A stretch of DNA of 64,000 nucleotides, taken from assembly GCA_963777775.1 (NCBI GenBank), contig CAVZRL010000009.1, positions 496,001-560,000 of the forward strand, written 5' to 3'. The position numbers were made by a program, and so were the translations under genes. This document shows positions 19,324 to 28,056 of the stretch, one piece after another (the stretch's first letter is position 1; every line of letters starts with the position of its first letter). The stretch comes from WHSW01 sp963777775. Lineage in GTDB: Bacteria; Actinomycetota; Thermoleophilia; Solirubrobacterales; 70-9. Below the pieces are notes generated by a model. It was not told the origin of the DNA and made no database searches. It was given only the letters and a program-made list of their open reading frames with translations.

Positions 19324-20070
19324 ATGACCGGCTCCCCCGGATCCCCAAACGCGCCGATCGTCTCGGCCCGAGAGCTGCGCCGGGTCTTCGGCGAGGGCGA
19401 GGCGGCGGTGAGAGCGCTCGACGGAGTCAGCGTCGAGTTCCCGAAGGGGCGCTTCACCGCGATCATGGGACCCTCGGGATCGGGCAAGTCGACCCTGATG
19501 CACATCCTTGCCGGGCTCGATCGCCCGAGCTCGGGCACGGTGGTGATCGACGGGATCGACCTCGACGACCTCGACGACGGCGAGCTCACCGAGCTGCGTC
19601 GCGACAAGGTCGGGTTCGTGTTCCAGTTCTTCAACCTCCTGCCCGTCCTCGACGCGCGCGAGAACATCCTCCTGCCCCTGAAGCTCGCGGGCCGGGATCC
19701 CGACGGCGCTCGGCTGGAGGCGCTGATCGACGCCGTCGACCTCGGTGATCGACTCGACCACCGCCCGGCCGAGCTCTCCGGCGGTCAGCAGCAGCGGGTG
19801 GCGATCGCCCGCGCGCTGCTCGCCGAGCCGGCCGTGGTGTTCGCCGACGAGCCGACCGGCAACCTCGACTCGCATTCGAGCGAGGAGGTGCTGGCGTTGC
19901 TGCGCCGGGCGGTCGACGAGTTCGGCCAGACCGTGGTCGTCGTCACCCACGATCCGGTCGCCGCGGCCGTCGCCGACCGGGTCCTGGTCCTGGTCGACGG
20001 GCGGATCGTCCGCGACGAGGGCGCCGGGAGCGCCGAGCAGGTGCTCGACCTGATGAAGCAGGTCGCCTGA
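19324..20070 (+). CDS. ABC transporter ATP-binding protein (MacB/LolD type)
   Basis: 248 residues from ATG 19324, which has AAAGGAA in the right place. Walker A GPSGSGKST, Q-loop FQFFN, signature LSGGQQQR, Walker B VVFADEP then TGNLD, and the H-loop VVVVTHD are all intact. The TGNLD D-loop and overall length place it in the MacB/LolD/FtsE group that pairs with FtsX-type permeases. Its partner starts three bases after the stop. Probably powers a mechanotransmission-type exporter or lipid/lipoprotein transporter; the substrate is unknown. Confidence 0.9.
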   Translation: MTGSPGSPNAPIVSARELRRVFGEGEAAVRALDGVSVEFPKGRFTAIMGPSGSGKSTLMHILAGLDRPSSGTVVIDGIDLDDLDDGELTELRRDKVGFVFQFFNLLPVLDARENILLPLKLAGRDPDGARLEALIDAVDLGDRLDHRPAELSGGQQQRVAIARALLAEPAVVFADEPTGNLDSHSSEEVLALLRRAVDEFGQTVVVVTHDPVAAAVADRVLVLVDGRIVRDEGAGSAEQVLDLMKQVA

Positions 20071-20073
20071 TAG

Positions 20074-22623
20074 ATGGCGGCGATCGCGCTCCGCAACCTC
20101 TGGGAGCGAAAGATGCGCACCGCGCTGACCGCGCTGGCGATCGTGCTCGGCGTGATGATGGTCGCGGGCACCTACGTGCTCACCGACACGATCGACCGCT
20201 CGTTCGACCGCATCTTCACCGAGTCCAACCAGGGGATCGACGCGGTCGTCACCACCCGCGAGGTGGTCGAGACCGACGACGGCCAGGTGCCGCCGTTCAG
20301 CGAGCGGATCCTGGAACGGGTCGAGCGCACCGAGGGCGTCGCCGAGGCGGCGGGCGGGATCGCCGATCCGCAGGTGTGGATCATCGGCGCCGACGGCGAG
20401 CCGCGGGGCGGCGGCGGCGCCCCGAGCCTCGGGTTCTCGACAGTCCCGGAGCGCTTCGACCCGCTCACCTACGTCGAGGGCCGCAAGCCGAGCGCCGACG
20501 ACGAGGTGGTGATCGACAAGGCGTCGGCCGACGACGAGGGCTTTGCGCTCGGCGACCGGATCGAGATCGCCGGCAAGGAGGCGGTCAGCGAGTACACGCT
20601 GGTCGGGATCGCGACGCTCGGCGACGTCGACTCGTTCGGCGGCGCGACGGTGGCCGAGCTGACGCTGCGCGAAGCGCAGCGGGTGACCGGCAAGCAGGGC
20701 CGACTCGACCAGATCAACGTCGCCGCCGACGATCGGACGGCCCCCGAGCAGCTCGCCGCGAACCTGAACACCGAGCTGCCGGGCTCGGTCAAGGCCGAGA
20801 CCGGGAGCGAGAACGTCGAGTCCCAGCGCGAGGACGTCGGCGAGTTCATCGGCTTCTTGAAGACCGCGCTGCTGATCTTCGCCGGGGTCTCGCTGTTCGT
20901 CGCCGCGTTTCTGATCTTCAACACGTTCTCGATCACGGTCGCGCAGCGAACCCGCGAGTTCGCGATGCTGCGCACGCTGGGCGCCAAGCGGCGCCAGATC
21001 CTCACCACTGTGATCACCGAGGCGTTCGTGATCGGGCTCGTCGCTGCGGTGATCGGGGTGCTCGCCGGGATCGGCTTCGCACCCGCGATCAGCGCGCTAT
21101 TCGACGCGGTCGGGATCGATCTGCCGAGCACCGGGACGGTGATCGCGACGCGAACGGTGGTGATCGGGCTCGTGCTCGGCACCGGGCTGACCGTGCTCGC
21201 CGCGCTGCTGCCGGCGCTGCGCGCGACCCGGGTCCCCCCGGTGACCGGCCTGCGCGAGGGGGCGGTGCTGGCGACGCCGCGCGAGCGCCGCGCCCGCGGG
21301 GTCGCCGGAGCGCTGCTCGCGGCGCTTGGGCTCGGGTTGATGCTGCTCGGGCTGTTCGGGGCCCTCGACCCCGGCGAAGCCTGGGTCGGGGCCGGCGCCG
21401 CCGCCGTCTTTCTCGGCGTCGCCCTGCTCAGCCCGCGCCTGGTCGCCCCGCTCGCGGCGCTGGTCGGCGCGCCGCTCGAGCGCCTGCGCGGCGTTCCGGG
21501 GCGGCTCGCGCGAGAGAACGCGGTCCGCAACCCCGGCCGCACGGCCTCGACCGCGGCGGCGCTGATGATCGGCCTCGCCCTGGTCTCGTTCGTGACCGTG
21601 TTCGCGGCCGGGCTTCGCGGCTCGATCGACGATGCGATCGACAAGGGCATCGCGGGCGACCTGATCATCTCCAACACCGACGGTTTCTCCGACATCCCGC
21701 TGAAGACGGCCGACGCGATCGACCGGATCGACGGGGTCGAGGTCGCCTCGCCGCTTCGCTACACGCAGGATCAGGTCAAGGGCATCGGCGACGGCTTCCT
21801 GACCCTGGTCGACCCGCGGACGGCGGCCGAGGTGCTGACCCTCGAGTGGAAGCAGGGCTCGCAGGAGCTGCTCGGCGGGCTCGGCCCGGACGAGGCGGTG
21901 ATCGACGAGCGCTGGGGCGCCGACAACGGGCTCGAGGTCGGCGACACCTTCGAGGCCACGACCGCGTCGGGCAGGACGATCACCTACACGGTCACGGGCA
22001 CCTTCGAGGACGCGACCGACTTCATCGGCGACTACGCCGCCTCCGGCGTCAACGCAGCCGCGTACGGCGAAGCGCAGAGCATCACCAACGTGTTCGTCAA
22101 CCTGGCGGACGATGCCGACGCCGCCACGGTCCGGGCGGCGATCGACGAGACCCTGGAAGCGGAGTTCCCGACCACCAAGTCCGAGGACCGCGAGCAGCTC
22201 AAGGACTCGATCGCCGAGCAGCTCAACACGCTGCTCGGAGTCGTCTACGCGCTGCTCCTGCTCGCGGTGATCGTCTCCCTGTTCGGGATCGTCAACACCC
22301 TGGCGCTCTCGATCCATGAGCGCACCCGCGAGCTCGGGCTGCTGCGCGCGGTCGGGACATCGCGCGGGCAGGTGCGCCGCATGGTCCGCTACGAGGCCGT
22401 GATCACGGCCCTGATCGGAGCCGTGCTCGGAGCGATCCTCGGGGTCGTGTTCGCGATCGTGGTCAGCCGCCCGCTCGCTGACGAGGGCTTCACGCTCTCG
22501 ATCCCGTTCGGGACCCTGATCCTGATGCTGGTGCTGGCGATGATCGCCGGCGTGATCGCGGCGATCGGCCCAGCCCGTCGCGCCTCGCGCCTCGACGTGC
22601 TCGAGGCGCTCGCCTACGAATAG
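20074..22623 (+). CDS. FtsX/MacB-like ABC permease with two FtsX domains
   Basis: 849 residues. One membrane helix near the N-terminus (~12-32) is followed by a large extracytoplasmic domain (~35-250), then an FtsX domain with three helices (~265-400) holding the TREFAMLRTLGAKRRQIL coupling motif. Next come an internal helix block (~415-450), a second extracytoplasmic domain and a second FtsX domain with the parallel TRELGLLRAVGTSRGQVRRM coupling motif (~730-840). This duplicated form is common in actinobacterial ABC exporters. It acts with the ATPase just upstream. Ends in RLDVLEALAYE, a typical permease C-terminus. Confidence 0.9.
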   Translation: MAAIALRNLWERKMRTALTALAIVLGVMMVAGTYVLTDTIDRSFDRIFTESNQGIDAVVTTREVVETDDGQVPPFSERILERVERTEGVAEAAGGIADPQVWIIGADGEPRGGGGAPSLGFSTVPERFDPLTYVEGRKPSADDEVVIDKASADDEGFALGDRIEIAGKEAVSEYTLVGIATLGDVDSFGGATVAELTLREAQRVTGKQGRLDQINVAADDRTAPEQLAANLNTELPGSVKAETGSENVESQREDVGEFIGFLKTALLIFAGVSLFVAAFLIFNTFSITVAQRTREFAMLRTLGAKRRQILTTVITEAFVIGLVAAVIGVLAGIGFAPAISALFDAVGIDLPSTGTVIATRTVVIGLVLGTGLTVLAALLPALRATRVPPVTGLREGAVLATPRERRARGVAGALLAALGLGLMLLGLFGALDPGEAWVGAGAAAVFLGVALLSPRLVAPLAALVGAPLERLRGVPGRLARENAVRNPGRTASTAAALMIGLALVSFVTVFAAGLRGSIDDAIDKGIAGDLIISNTDGFSDIPLKTADAIDRIDGVEVASPLRYTQDQVKGIGDGFLTLVDPRTAAEVLTLEWKQGSQELLGGLGPDEAVIDERWGADNGLEVGDTFEATTASGRTITYTVTGTFEDATDFIGDYAASGVNAAAYGEAQSITNVFVNLADDADAATVRAAIDETLEAEFPTTKSEDREQLKDSIAEQLNTLLGVVYALLLLAVIVSLFGIVNTLALSIHERTRELGLLRAVGTSRGQVRRMVRYEAVITALIGAVLGAILGVVFAIVVSRPLADEGFTLSIPFGTLILMLVLAMIAGVIAAIGPARRASRLDVLEALAYE

Positions 22624-22626
22624 CGG

Positions 22627-23103
22627 GTGGGAGATACGGACGCCAACCGCGAGGTGCGACGGGCGAACCCCGTCGATGCGGCCGATGCCGCGCGGCTGAT
22701 GCATGACTTCAACTCCGAGTTCTCAGCGCCGACGCCCGGCATCGCGGTGCTGACCGAGCGCTACGCCGAGCTGCTCGCGACCGACGAGCTGATCGTGCTG
22801 CTCGCGAGCGGCGAGCCCGACGGGTTCGCGCAGCTGCGGTTTCGACCCTCCGTGATCAGCGGCGCGCTCGACGCCATGCTGGAAGAGCTCTACGTGGCGC
22901 CGCCGCGCCGCGGGGATGGTCTCGGCCGAGCGCTGCTCGAGGCGGCGATGGACGTCTCCCGGGCGGCCGGCGCAACCGTGATCGAGCTCAATACCGGTGA
23001 GGACGACGTCGCGGCCAGGGCGCTCTACGAGAGCCTTGGGTTCAGCAACCGCGAGGGCGACCCCGACGGGCCGCGGATGCTGTTCTACGAGCGCGAGCTG
23101 TAG
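22627..23103 (+). CDS. GNAT family N-acetyltransferase
   Basis: 158 residues, GTG start three bases after the ABC permease stop. The acetyl-CoA site reads LYVAPPRRGDGLGRALLEAA, the classic (R/Q)xxGxG/A motif, and ALYESLGF marks the final strand and helix. Acetyl acceptor unknown. Tight spacing places it in the same transcript as the ABC exporter, so a role in modifying or protecting against the exported compound is possible (inference). Confidence 0.87.
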   Translation: MGDTDANREVRRANPVDAADAARLMHDFNSEFSAPTPGIAVLTERYAELLATDELIVLLASGEPDGFAQLRFRPSVISGALDAMLEELYVAPPRRGDGLGRALLEAAMDVSRAAGATVIELNTGEDDVAARALYESLGFSNREGDPDGPRMLFYEREL

Positions 23104-23104
23104 G

Positions 23105-24523
23105 TCAGCGTCCGACCGAGAGGATCCGCTGGCGCGGCCGCGTCCCGTGCAGCAGGGTCACGTAGGCGCGCTTCTGCGAGAGCGCCGTCGACCACAGGGT
23201 GCCACCGCGGCGGGAGATCAACGTGCGGCCCGTGCCGCGCCCGCCGAGCCGGGCGAGCTTGAGCCGGTCCGCGCGCCTGGTATGGCGTACGTAGAGCAGC
23301 GCGCCGCCCTGTATCGAGGGGTTGGAGAGTCCCTCGACATCCGAGCGCATCACGGTGACCTTGGCGCGCTTCTTGCGCTTCGCTCCCAGCAGCCGCTTGA
23401 CGATCCGATTCTCGTGCCGGGTCGCGCGCGCGTAGACGAGCCGGTTGTCGTCGAGGCTGGGGCGGCCGAGCTGCGCGGCGCCTCCGGCCTTGCCCAGCGA
23501 ATGCTCGGGTCCGGGGCGGCTCGGGTCGGCCACGTTGCGGGCACGGAGGAAGTCGTGGCCGTTCCGGCGCGCACGCCAGACCACCCAGTGGCGCGAAACC
23601 GCGACCGCGTCGGCGTCAGGCGCGGGCACACGGCCGATCACGTCCAGGTTGACCGCCGACAACAGCACGATCTCACCGCTCAAGATCGTCGCGACGCGGC
23701 CGCCGCCGGCCGCCGGGTCGTGTCCCTGAATCACGACATCCGGGCCCTGGCGCTGGAGCATCGCGGTTCGATCCGGCCGCTGATAGAGAAGGTCCTTGCC
23801 GGCAGTGGCCGGGTCGGCCGCAGGTCGGGCCTCGGTGTCAGCGGCGCTCGCGGGAGCGGTGAGCGCGAGCGCGGCGGCGGCGGCGAGCAGGGCCAGGCCA
23901 TCACCGAGCCGAGCGCCGCGGTAGATGCCCGGCCGCTCGGCCATCAGCTCGGTGACCCTGATCCCCGCCGGCCGGGCGGCGATCGGCGCCAGGAGCGCGA
24001 TTGGCAGCGCCCTACCGACACCGAACGCGAGGCCGACGGCGATTCCGATCGCCGGCTCGCCGACGGCGAGGACGATCCCGGCGAGCGCGAAGACCCCGAA
24101 GGTGAGCACGAAGGTGGTGAAGCCGAGCCCGAGCAGGATCCCGTACAGGCCCGCGGCGACCGGCATCGGCATCACCCGGCGCCAGTGCTCGGGAAGCTGG
24201 CGCCGCACCTGGGGCATGATCGCGAGGCCTCGGATCTCGGCCAGCGCCGCGAGCGCCGCGAGCGCGGCGGCCAGCCCGTAGGCGACCCGGTCATCGGCCC
24301 CGTGAGCGAGGGCGCCGAGCGCGCCCAGGGCGCCGAAGGTGGCGACTCCGCCAACCAGCGCCCCGGCCACGAAGGTGATGCAGGCCGCCGCCGTGGTCGG
24401 CCGGCCGCTTGTGTGGCCGACCGGACCGATCGTCTCGATCATCGAGAAGCCGCACGGCGACCAGGTGCCGGTCAGCCCCGCGACCAGTGCCGCCGCGACC
24501 AGGACTGCCTCGAGCCAGTCCAC
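23105..24523 (-). CDS. CcdA/MauF-like membrane protein fused to a propeller-like domain
   Basis: 472 residues from GTG 24523, which overlaps the preceding stop by one base (TAGTG). Residues ~1-225 form about six helices. The first contains TGTWSPCGFSMIE, comparable to the PCxxP-type cysteine segment of CcdA/DsbD, and the overall form resembles MauF; only that one cysteine of a redox pair is obvious. After the last helix comes an Ala-rich ASAAD segment, then ~230 residues of repeating strand-turn units (VVWRARRNGHDFLRA, RLVYARATRHENR, ALLYVRHTRRADRLKLARL) resembling TolB/WD-type propeller blades. Likely moves reducing equivalents across the membrane for the cysteine-rich partner. The fused exported domain is unusual. 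Confidence 0.62.
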   Translation of the reverse strand: MDWLEAVLVAAALVAGLTGTWSPCGFSMIETIGPVGHTSGRPTTAAACITFVAGALVGGVATFGALGALGALAHGADDRVAYGLAAALAALAALAEIRGLAIMPQVRRQLPEHWRRVMPMPVAAGLYGILLGLGFTTFVLTFGVFALAGIVLAVGEPAIGIAVGLAFGVGRALPIALLAPIAARPAGIRVTELMAERPGIYRGARLGDGLALLAAAAALALTAPASAADTEARPAADPATAGKDLLYQRPDRTAMLQRQGPDVVIQGHDPAAGGGRVATILSGEIVLLSAVNLDVIGRVPAPDADAVAVSRHWVVWRARRNGHDFLRARNVADPSRPGPEHSLGKAGGAAQLGRPSLDDNRLVYARATRHENRIVKRLLGAKRKKRAKVTVMRSDVEGLSNPSIQGGALLYVRHTRRADRLKLARLGGRGTGRTLISRRGGTLWSTALSQKRAYVTLLHGTRPRQRILSVGR

Positions 24524-25122
24524 TAGCACGGCACCCGGGTCTGGAAGTACATGACGCAGAACACCTTGCGGCCGCGATAGCAATAGCCCTCGAGAGCCGC
24601 GTCGCCGTTGATCCGCCGAGAGGAGTGGGCGCAGCAGTCGACCAGCTTGCGCACGTTGCCCTCACAGCAGCGATACCAGCCGCCGTCGATGTGGGGCGCG
24701 AACCCGTACACGCGGCCGGTCTCGTCGCACACCTTCGTCCTCGGCGCCGGGGGCAGCGGGCGCCCGTCGGGATCGCTGAGCGCCTTGCCGTGGTCGTTGA
24801 CCGGCTCCCCCTTGCGGTTCACCGCTCGGCCCAGGTTGTCGACCGGCTGGCCATCGGAGGCCCGCAGCGGATAGCCGTGCCCGTCGATCCGCGGGGTCCC
24901 GGTCGGGTGCAGGCACGACCCGGTCGTGTAGATGTGGCCGCAGAAGTGGAAGGCGTCGGCCTCGCCGGGCTTCACCGCCCGCGCGACCAACCCGCCCGCG
25001 GCGAGCGCCGTGATCGCCCCGCCGGCCCGGGCGAGGAAGCCGCGGCGCGAGGTGTCGCCGGCGAGCGACTCGACCGCCCGCGAGACGCGGCCTGCGCGAC
25101 GCGGATCGCCGCGCTCAGACAC
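24523..25122 (-). CDS. Tat-exported, cysteine-rich protein resembling methylamine dehydrogenase light chain
   Basis: 199 residues from GTG 25122, overlapping the upstream stop by eight bases. A twin-arginine signal (TSRRGFLARAGG, RR at 26-27) precedes a mature part with ten cysteines (61, 70, 132, 152, 153, 163, 164, 181, 189, 199). CHIYTTGSC-like and WYRCC...VDCC segments resemble MauA, the small subunit whose two tryptophans form the TTQ cofactor. Only one Trp (149) is present here, so TTQ cannot form in the known way. Residues ~88-122 hold short GxPVxxx repeats. Likely a disulfide-rich exported protein; catalytic role doubtful. Confidence 0.62.
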   Translation of the reverse strand: MSERGDPRRAGRVSRAVESLAGDTSRRGFLARAGGAITALAAGGLVARAVKPGEADAFHFCGHIYTTGSCLHPTGTPRIDGHGYPLRASDGQPVDNLGRAVNRKGEPVNDHGKALSDPDGRPLPPAPRTKVCDETGRVYGFAPHIDGGWYRCCEGNVRKLVDCCAHSSRRINGDAALEGYCYRGRKVFCVMYFQTRVPC

Positions 25123-26014
25123 CGAGCGCCCCGCTGATCTCGCGCTCGGCGCGGCGCCGCTCCGCGGCGGCCAGGACGCTCTCGAGCTGGGCGAGGTTGT
25201 TGAAGGTCCCCTTGGCGAGCACGGTCCCCTCGCGGTCGAGGGCAATCGCGAACGGGCTGCCGGGAACCCGCAGCTCGTCCCACGCGCCGGCTTCGCGCTC
25301 CTCCTCGAAGCTCTCGACCGCGACCAGCGGGTCGCTCGCGAGCACCTCGATCGAGGGCTCAAGCGCGCGGCAGACGTGGCAGCTCTCAGCGACGAACACG
25401 GCGAGCGCCAACTTCGCCTCCGGGTCGAGCTCGAAGCGTTCGATCAGCGCCGTCTCCGAGCCCAGCGGTGGGCCTTCCTCGGCGATCTCGAGCGCCCCCT
25501 CCGGGCCGAGGCGAAGGCGCAGCATCCCGACCTCACGCGCGAGCGCCAGGACGGCGATCGCGAGGCCGGCGCAGGCGATGAGCGCTGCGATCAGGCCGAG
25601 CCCGAGCCACTCGTCGGTCGAGATCTCCTCGGTGGGCAGGAAGGTGAGCGCCACGAAGCCGGCCGCGAGGAGGAGGTTTCGCCCGACACCCGACCAGCCG
25701 ACGGTCGAGCGGGCACCGAAGCAGGCGCAGGGGGCGCCGGCGCGCCCGCGCATGATCGCGCCCGCCATCGTCGCCGCGAACGTAGCCATGAGCGCCGCGG
25801 CGAGCCACGCCGCGGTCTCCGAGCCGGCGATCACGGCCACCGCGAGCCCGAGCTCGGTCGCGATCAGCAGCCAGAAGGCGAGCGCCTGCGCCGTCCGTCC
25901 GTCGATCCCGAAAGTCGCCAGCGCCGCCCGGCTCGAGCCGGGACTGGCGAGCTTCGCCAGGCTGGCGCCCGCCAACACCCCGCCGAGGACCAATCGCACC
26001 GCCACCTCGAGCAC
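25115..26014 (-). CDS. MauE-like membrane protein fused to a thioredoxin-like domain
   Basis: 299 residues. The N-terminal ~160 residues form about four helices of the MauE/DoxX-like redox type, with a CxC pair in GAPCACFG (96, 98). The C-terminal ~130 residues form a thioredoxin-like domain with the active-site CHVC (212-215) and a likely cis-Pro loop RVPGSPFAI (~249-257), like MauD. In classical mau clusters MauE and MauD are separate proteins needed to make the disulfides of MauA; here they appear fused. The gene lies 49 bp after nadA and overlaps the MauA-like gene. Confidence 0.75.
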   Translation of the reverse strand: MLEVAVRLVLGGVLAGASLAKLASPGSSRAALATFGIDGRTAQALAFWLLIATELGLAVAVIAGSETAAWLAAALMATFAATMAGAIMRGRAGAPCACFGARSTVGWSGVGRNLLLAAGFVALTFLPTEEISTDEWLGLGLIAALIACAGLAIAVLALAREVGMLRLRLGPEGALEIAEEGPPLGSETALIERFELDPEAKLALAVFVAESCHVCRALEPSIEVLASDPLVAVESFEEEREAGAWDELRVPGSPFAIALDREGTVLAKGTFNNLAQLESVLAAAERRRAEREISGALGV

Positions 26015-26063
26015 GCCCGCAAGCTAGCAAGCGCCCCTGGACGGAGGGCGTCGTGCCCGGCGC

Positions 26064-27098
26064 TCAGCCGATGCTCACCATGCGCTCGATCGGCAGCCGC
26101 GCCCGCTCGGCCAGCTGCTCGGGCACCTTGACCTCGACCTTCAGCTCGCGCAGCGACTCGGCCACCTTGGGCAGGGTGATCATCTTCATGTACTTGCAGA
26201 ACGCCATCCGGTTGGCCTCGATCAGGTTTGCCTGCGGCGCCGCTTGGTGGAGCGGATAGAGCATCCCGGTCTCGGTCGCGACGACGAATTCGTCGTCGGG
26301 GTGTGAGTGCACGTGCTCGAGCATCCCCGAGGTGGAGAGGATGTGGACGCCGTCGGGTCGAATGTCGCCGGCCGCGACGTACTCCATCACCTGGGTCACG
26401 CATCCGCACTCGGGGTGGATCAGGAAGTCGGCGTCGGGGTGCTCGGCGCGGGTCTGGTTGATGTCGTCGGGGCGGATCCCGGCGTGCACGTGGCACTCCC
26501 CGTCCCAGACGTGAAAGCGCGCGTAGCGCTCGGGCTCCTCGGTCAGCCCCGTCTCGCGGGCGACGAACGAGCCCAGCCACATGTCGGGCCCGAACAGGAT
26601 CTCGGTCTCCGGGCCGTGCTCGGCCCAGATGTGCTCGACGACGCTGACCGCGTTCGAGGAGGTGCAGCAGTAGTCGGTCTCGGCCTTGACCTCGGCCGAG
26701 GTGTTGACGTACATCACCACCACCGCCCCGGGGTGCTCGGCCTTCCAGGCGCGCAGCTGGTCGGCGTCGATCGAGTCAGAGAGCGAGCAGCCGGCGTTTG
26801 GATCCGGGATCAGGACGGTCTTCTGGGGCGAGAGGATCGAGGCCGTCTCGGCCATGAAGTGGACGCCGCAGAAGACGATCACGTCCGCCTCGGTCGACGC
26901 GGCGCGGCGCGAGAGGCCGAGCGAGTCGCCCATATGGTCGGCGACGTCCTGTACCTCGGGCACCTGGTAGTTGTGGGCGAGGATGACCGCGTTTCGCTGC
27001 GCGGCAAGCTCGCGCACCTCGGCCGAGAGCTGCTCGATCTCCGCGCGCGTCGGCGCCGGGCTGCTCGGATTCCGCTGAAGTGTCGGCAGCTGCTGCAT
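26064..27098 (-). CDS. nadA: Quinolinate synthase
   Basis: 344 residues. Condenses iminoaspartate with dihydroxyacetone phosphate to give quinolinate for NAD synthesis, using a 4Fe-4S cluster. Expected cluster cysteines are visible at NAGCSLSD (104), HPECGC (231) and MAFCKYMK (301). Substrate motifs AHNYQ (41-45) and STSGM (255-259) are intact. nadC is present nearby at 28.6-29.4 kb in a different operon; no nadB is visible in the window. Divergent from mutM. Confidence 0.95.
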   Translation of the reverse strand: MQQLPTLQRNPSSPAPTRAEIEQLSAEVRELAAQRNAVILAHNYQVPEVQDVADHMGDSLGLSRRAASTEADVIVFCGVHFMAETASILSPQKTVLIPDPNAGCSLSDSIDADQLRAWKAEHPGAVVVMYVNTSAEVKAETDYCCTSSNAVSVVEHIWAEHGPETEILFGPDMWLGSFVARETGLTEEPERYARFHVWDGECHVHAGIRPDDINQTRAEHPDADFLIHPECGCVTQVMEYVAAGDIRPDGVHILSTSGMLEHVHSHPDDEFVVATETGMLYPLHQAAPQANLIEANRMAFCKYMKMITLPKVAESLRELKVEVKVPEQLAERARLPIERMVSIG

Positions 27099-27170
27099 CG
27101 CGCGCCTTCCTCCGTCGTATGTTCGCCTGCCCGTGCACGGCCCCGTGACCGGCCTGAAGCAGAGCGAATG

Positions 27171-27185
27171 AACTGCGAAGCAGTT
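27171..27185. promoter_or_regulatory. Perfect inverted repeat in the nadA-mutM intergenic region
   Basis: AACTGC-GAA-GCAGTT, six-base arms around three bases, in the 98-bp gap between the divergent starts of nadA and mutM, 12 bp before the mutM start. It could be an operator or a hairpin in the mutM leader. No regulator can be named from the sequence alone. Confidence 0.35.
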
Positions 27186-27196
27186 TACTGAGCCCG

Positions 27197-28054
27197 ATGC
27201 CCGAGCTTCCCGAGGTCGAGATCACCGCCCGCAGGCTGGCGGCGGCGCTCGCAGGAGCGGAGGTCGAGTCGACGCTCGCACCGGGGATGGTGGCGCTGAA
27301 GACGGTCGACCCGCCACTCTCCGCGCTCGAGGGGATGCGGATCGACGGCGTGCGGCGGATCGGGAAGATGCCGGTGGTGGCGTTCGCCGGCGGTGACGAA
27401 CCGCTGGAGCTCCTGGTGCACTTGATGTCTGCGGGCAGGCTGCAGGTGTTCGACAAGCGCGCCTCGCTCAAGGACCGCCGCTCGCGGGTCCTAATCCGGC
27501 TCGCCGACGGGCGCGAGCTGCGGCTGCGCGAGTTCGGGACCAGGCAGCGCGCGTGGGCGAAGCTGCTGCGCCCGGGCGGGGTCGAGGCCGACGAGATGGT
27601 CACCACGCTGGGCCCGGAGGCGTGGCCGGCACCGCTGCTCGAGCGCCTCGCGGCGGCGATCGACCAGCCCCGCCACCTGCATCCGCTGCTCCGCGACCAG
27701 CGCGTGATCGCCGGGATCGGGCGCAGCTGGGTCGACGAGATCCTCTGGGAGGCGGAGCTGGGCCCGTTTCGCAAGGGCTCGGATCTGGACGACGAGGACG
27801 TCGCGCGCCTGCACGCCGCACTCGCCGTGCTCGGCGACGCGATCGAGCACTACGAGCAGGTGGTCGGCGAAGCGGTCCCCGACAAGCTGCCGATGCCGCT
27901 CCGCGTGCACCGCCGCGAGGGCGGCCCGTGCCCGCGCTGTGAGACGACGATCGAGGCGGTCTACTTCGCCGAGCACCAGACCAACTACTGCCCGCGCTGC
28001 CAGACCGGCGGCCGGGTGCTCAAGGATCGCCGGCTCTCACGGCTGCTCAAGTAG
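27197..28054 (+). CDS. mutM: Formamidopyrimidine-DNA glycosylase (8-oxoguanine repair)
   Basis: 285 residues beginning MPELPEVE, where the Pro after the removed Met and the next Glu are the catalytic pair. The basic residue of the beta-turn is in RRIGKMPV (~57). The helix-two-turn-helix segment (IAGIGRSWVDEILWEA) and the C-terminal zinc finger with CPRC and CPRC pairs (~245 and ~268) are intact, so it should be active. It removes oxidised purines from DNA and nicks the strand. Ends 3 bp from the convergent SnoaL gene. Confidence 0.94.
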   Translation: MPELPEVEITARRLAAALAGAEVESTLAPGMVALKTVDPPLSALEGMRIDGVRRIGKMPVVAFAGGDEPLELLVHLMSAGRLQVFDKRASLKDRRSRVLIRLADGRELRLREFGTRQRAWAKLLRPGGVEADEMVTTLGPEAWPAPLLERLAAAIDQPRHLHPLLRDQRVIAGIGRSWVDEILWEAELGPFRKGSDLDDEDVARLHAALAVLGDAIEHYEQVVGEAVPDKLPMPLRVHRREGGPCPRCETTIEAVYFAEHQTNYCPRCQTGGRVLKDRRLSRLLK

Positions 28055-28056
28055 GC

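Noticed and set aside
21097..22704. Minus-strand frame of 535 codons opposite the ABC permease
   Set aside because: The plus strand encodes a full permease with both FtsX motifs; the antisense text has no hydrophobic or catalytic pattern.
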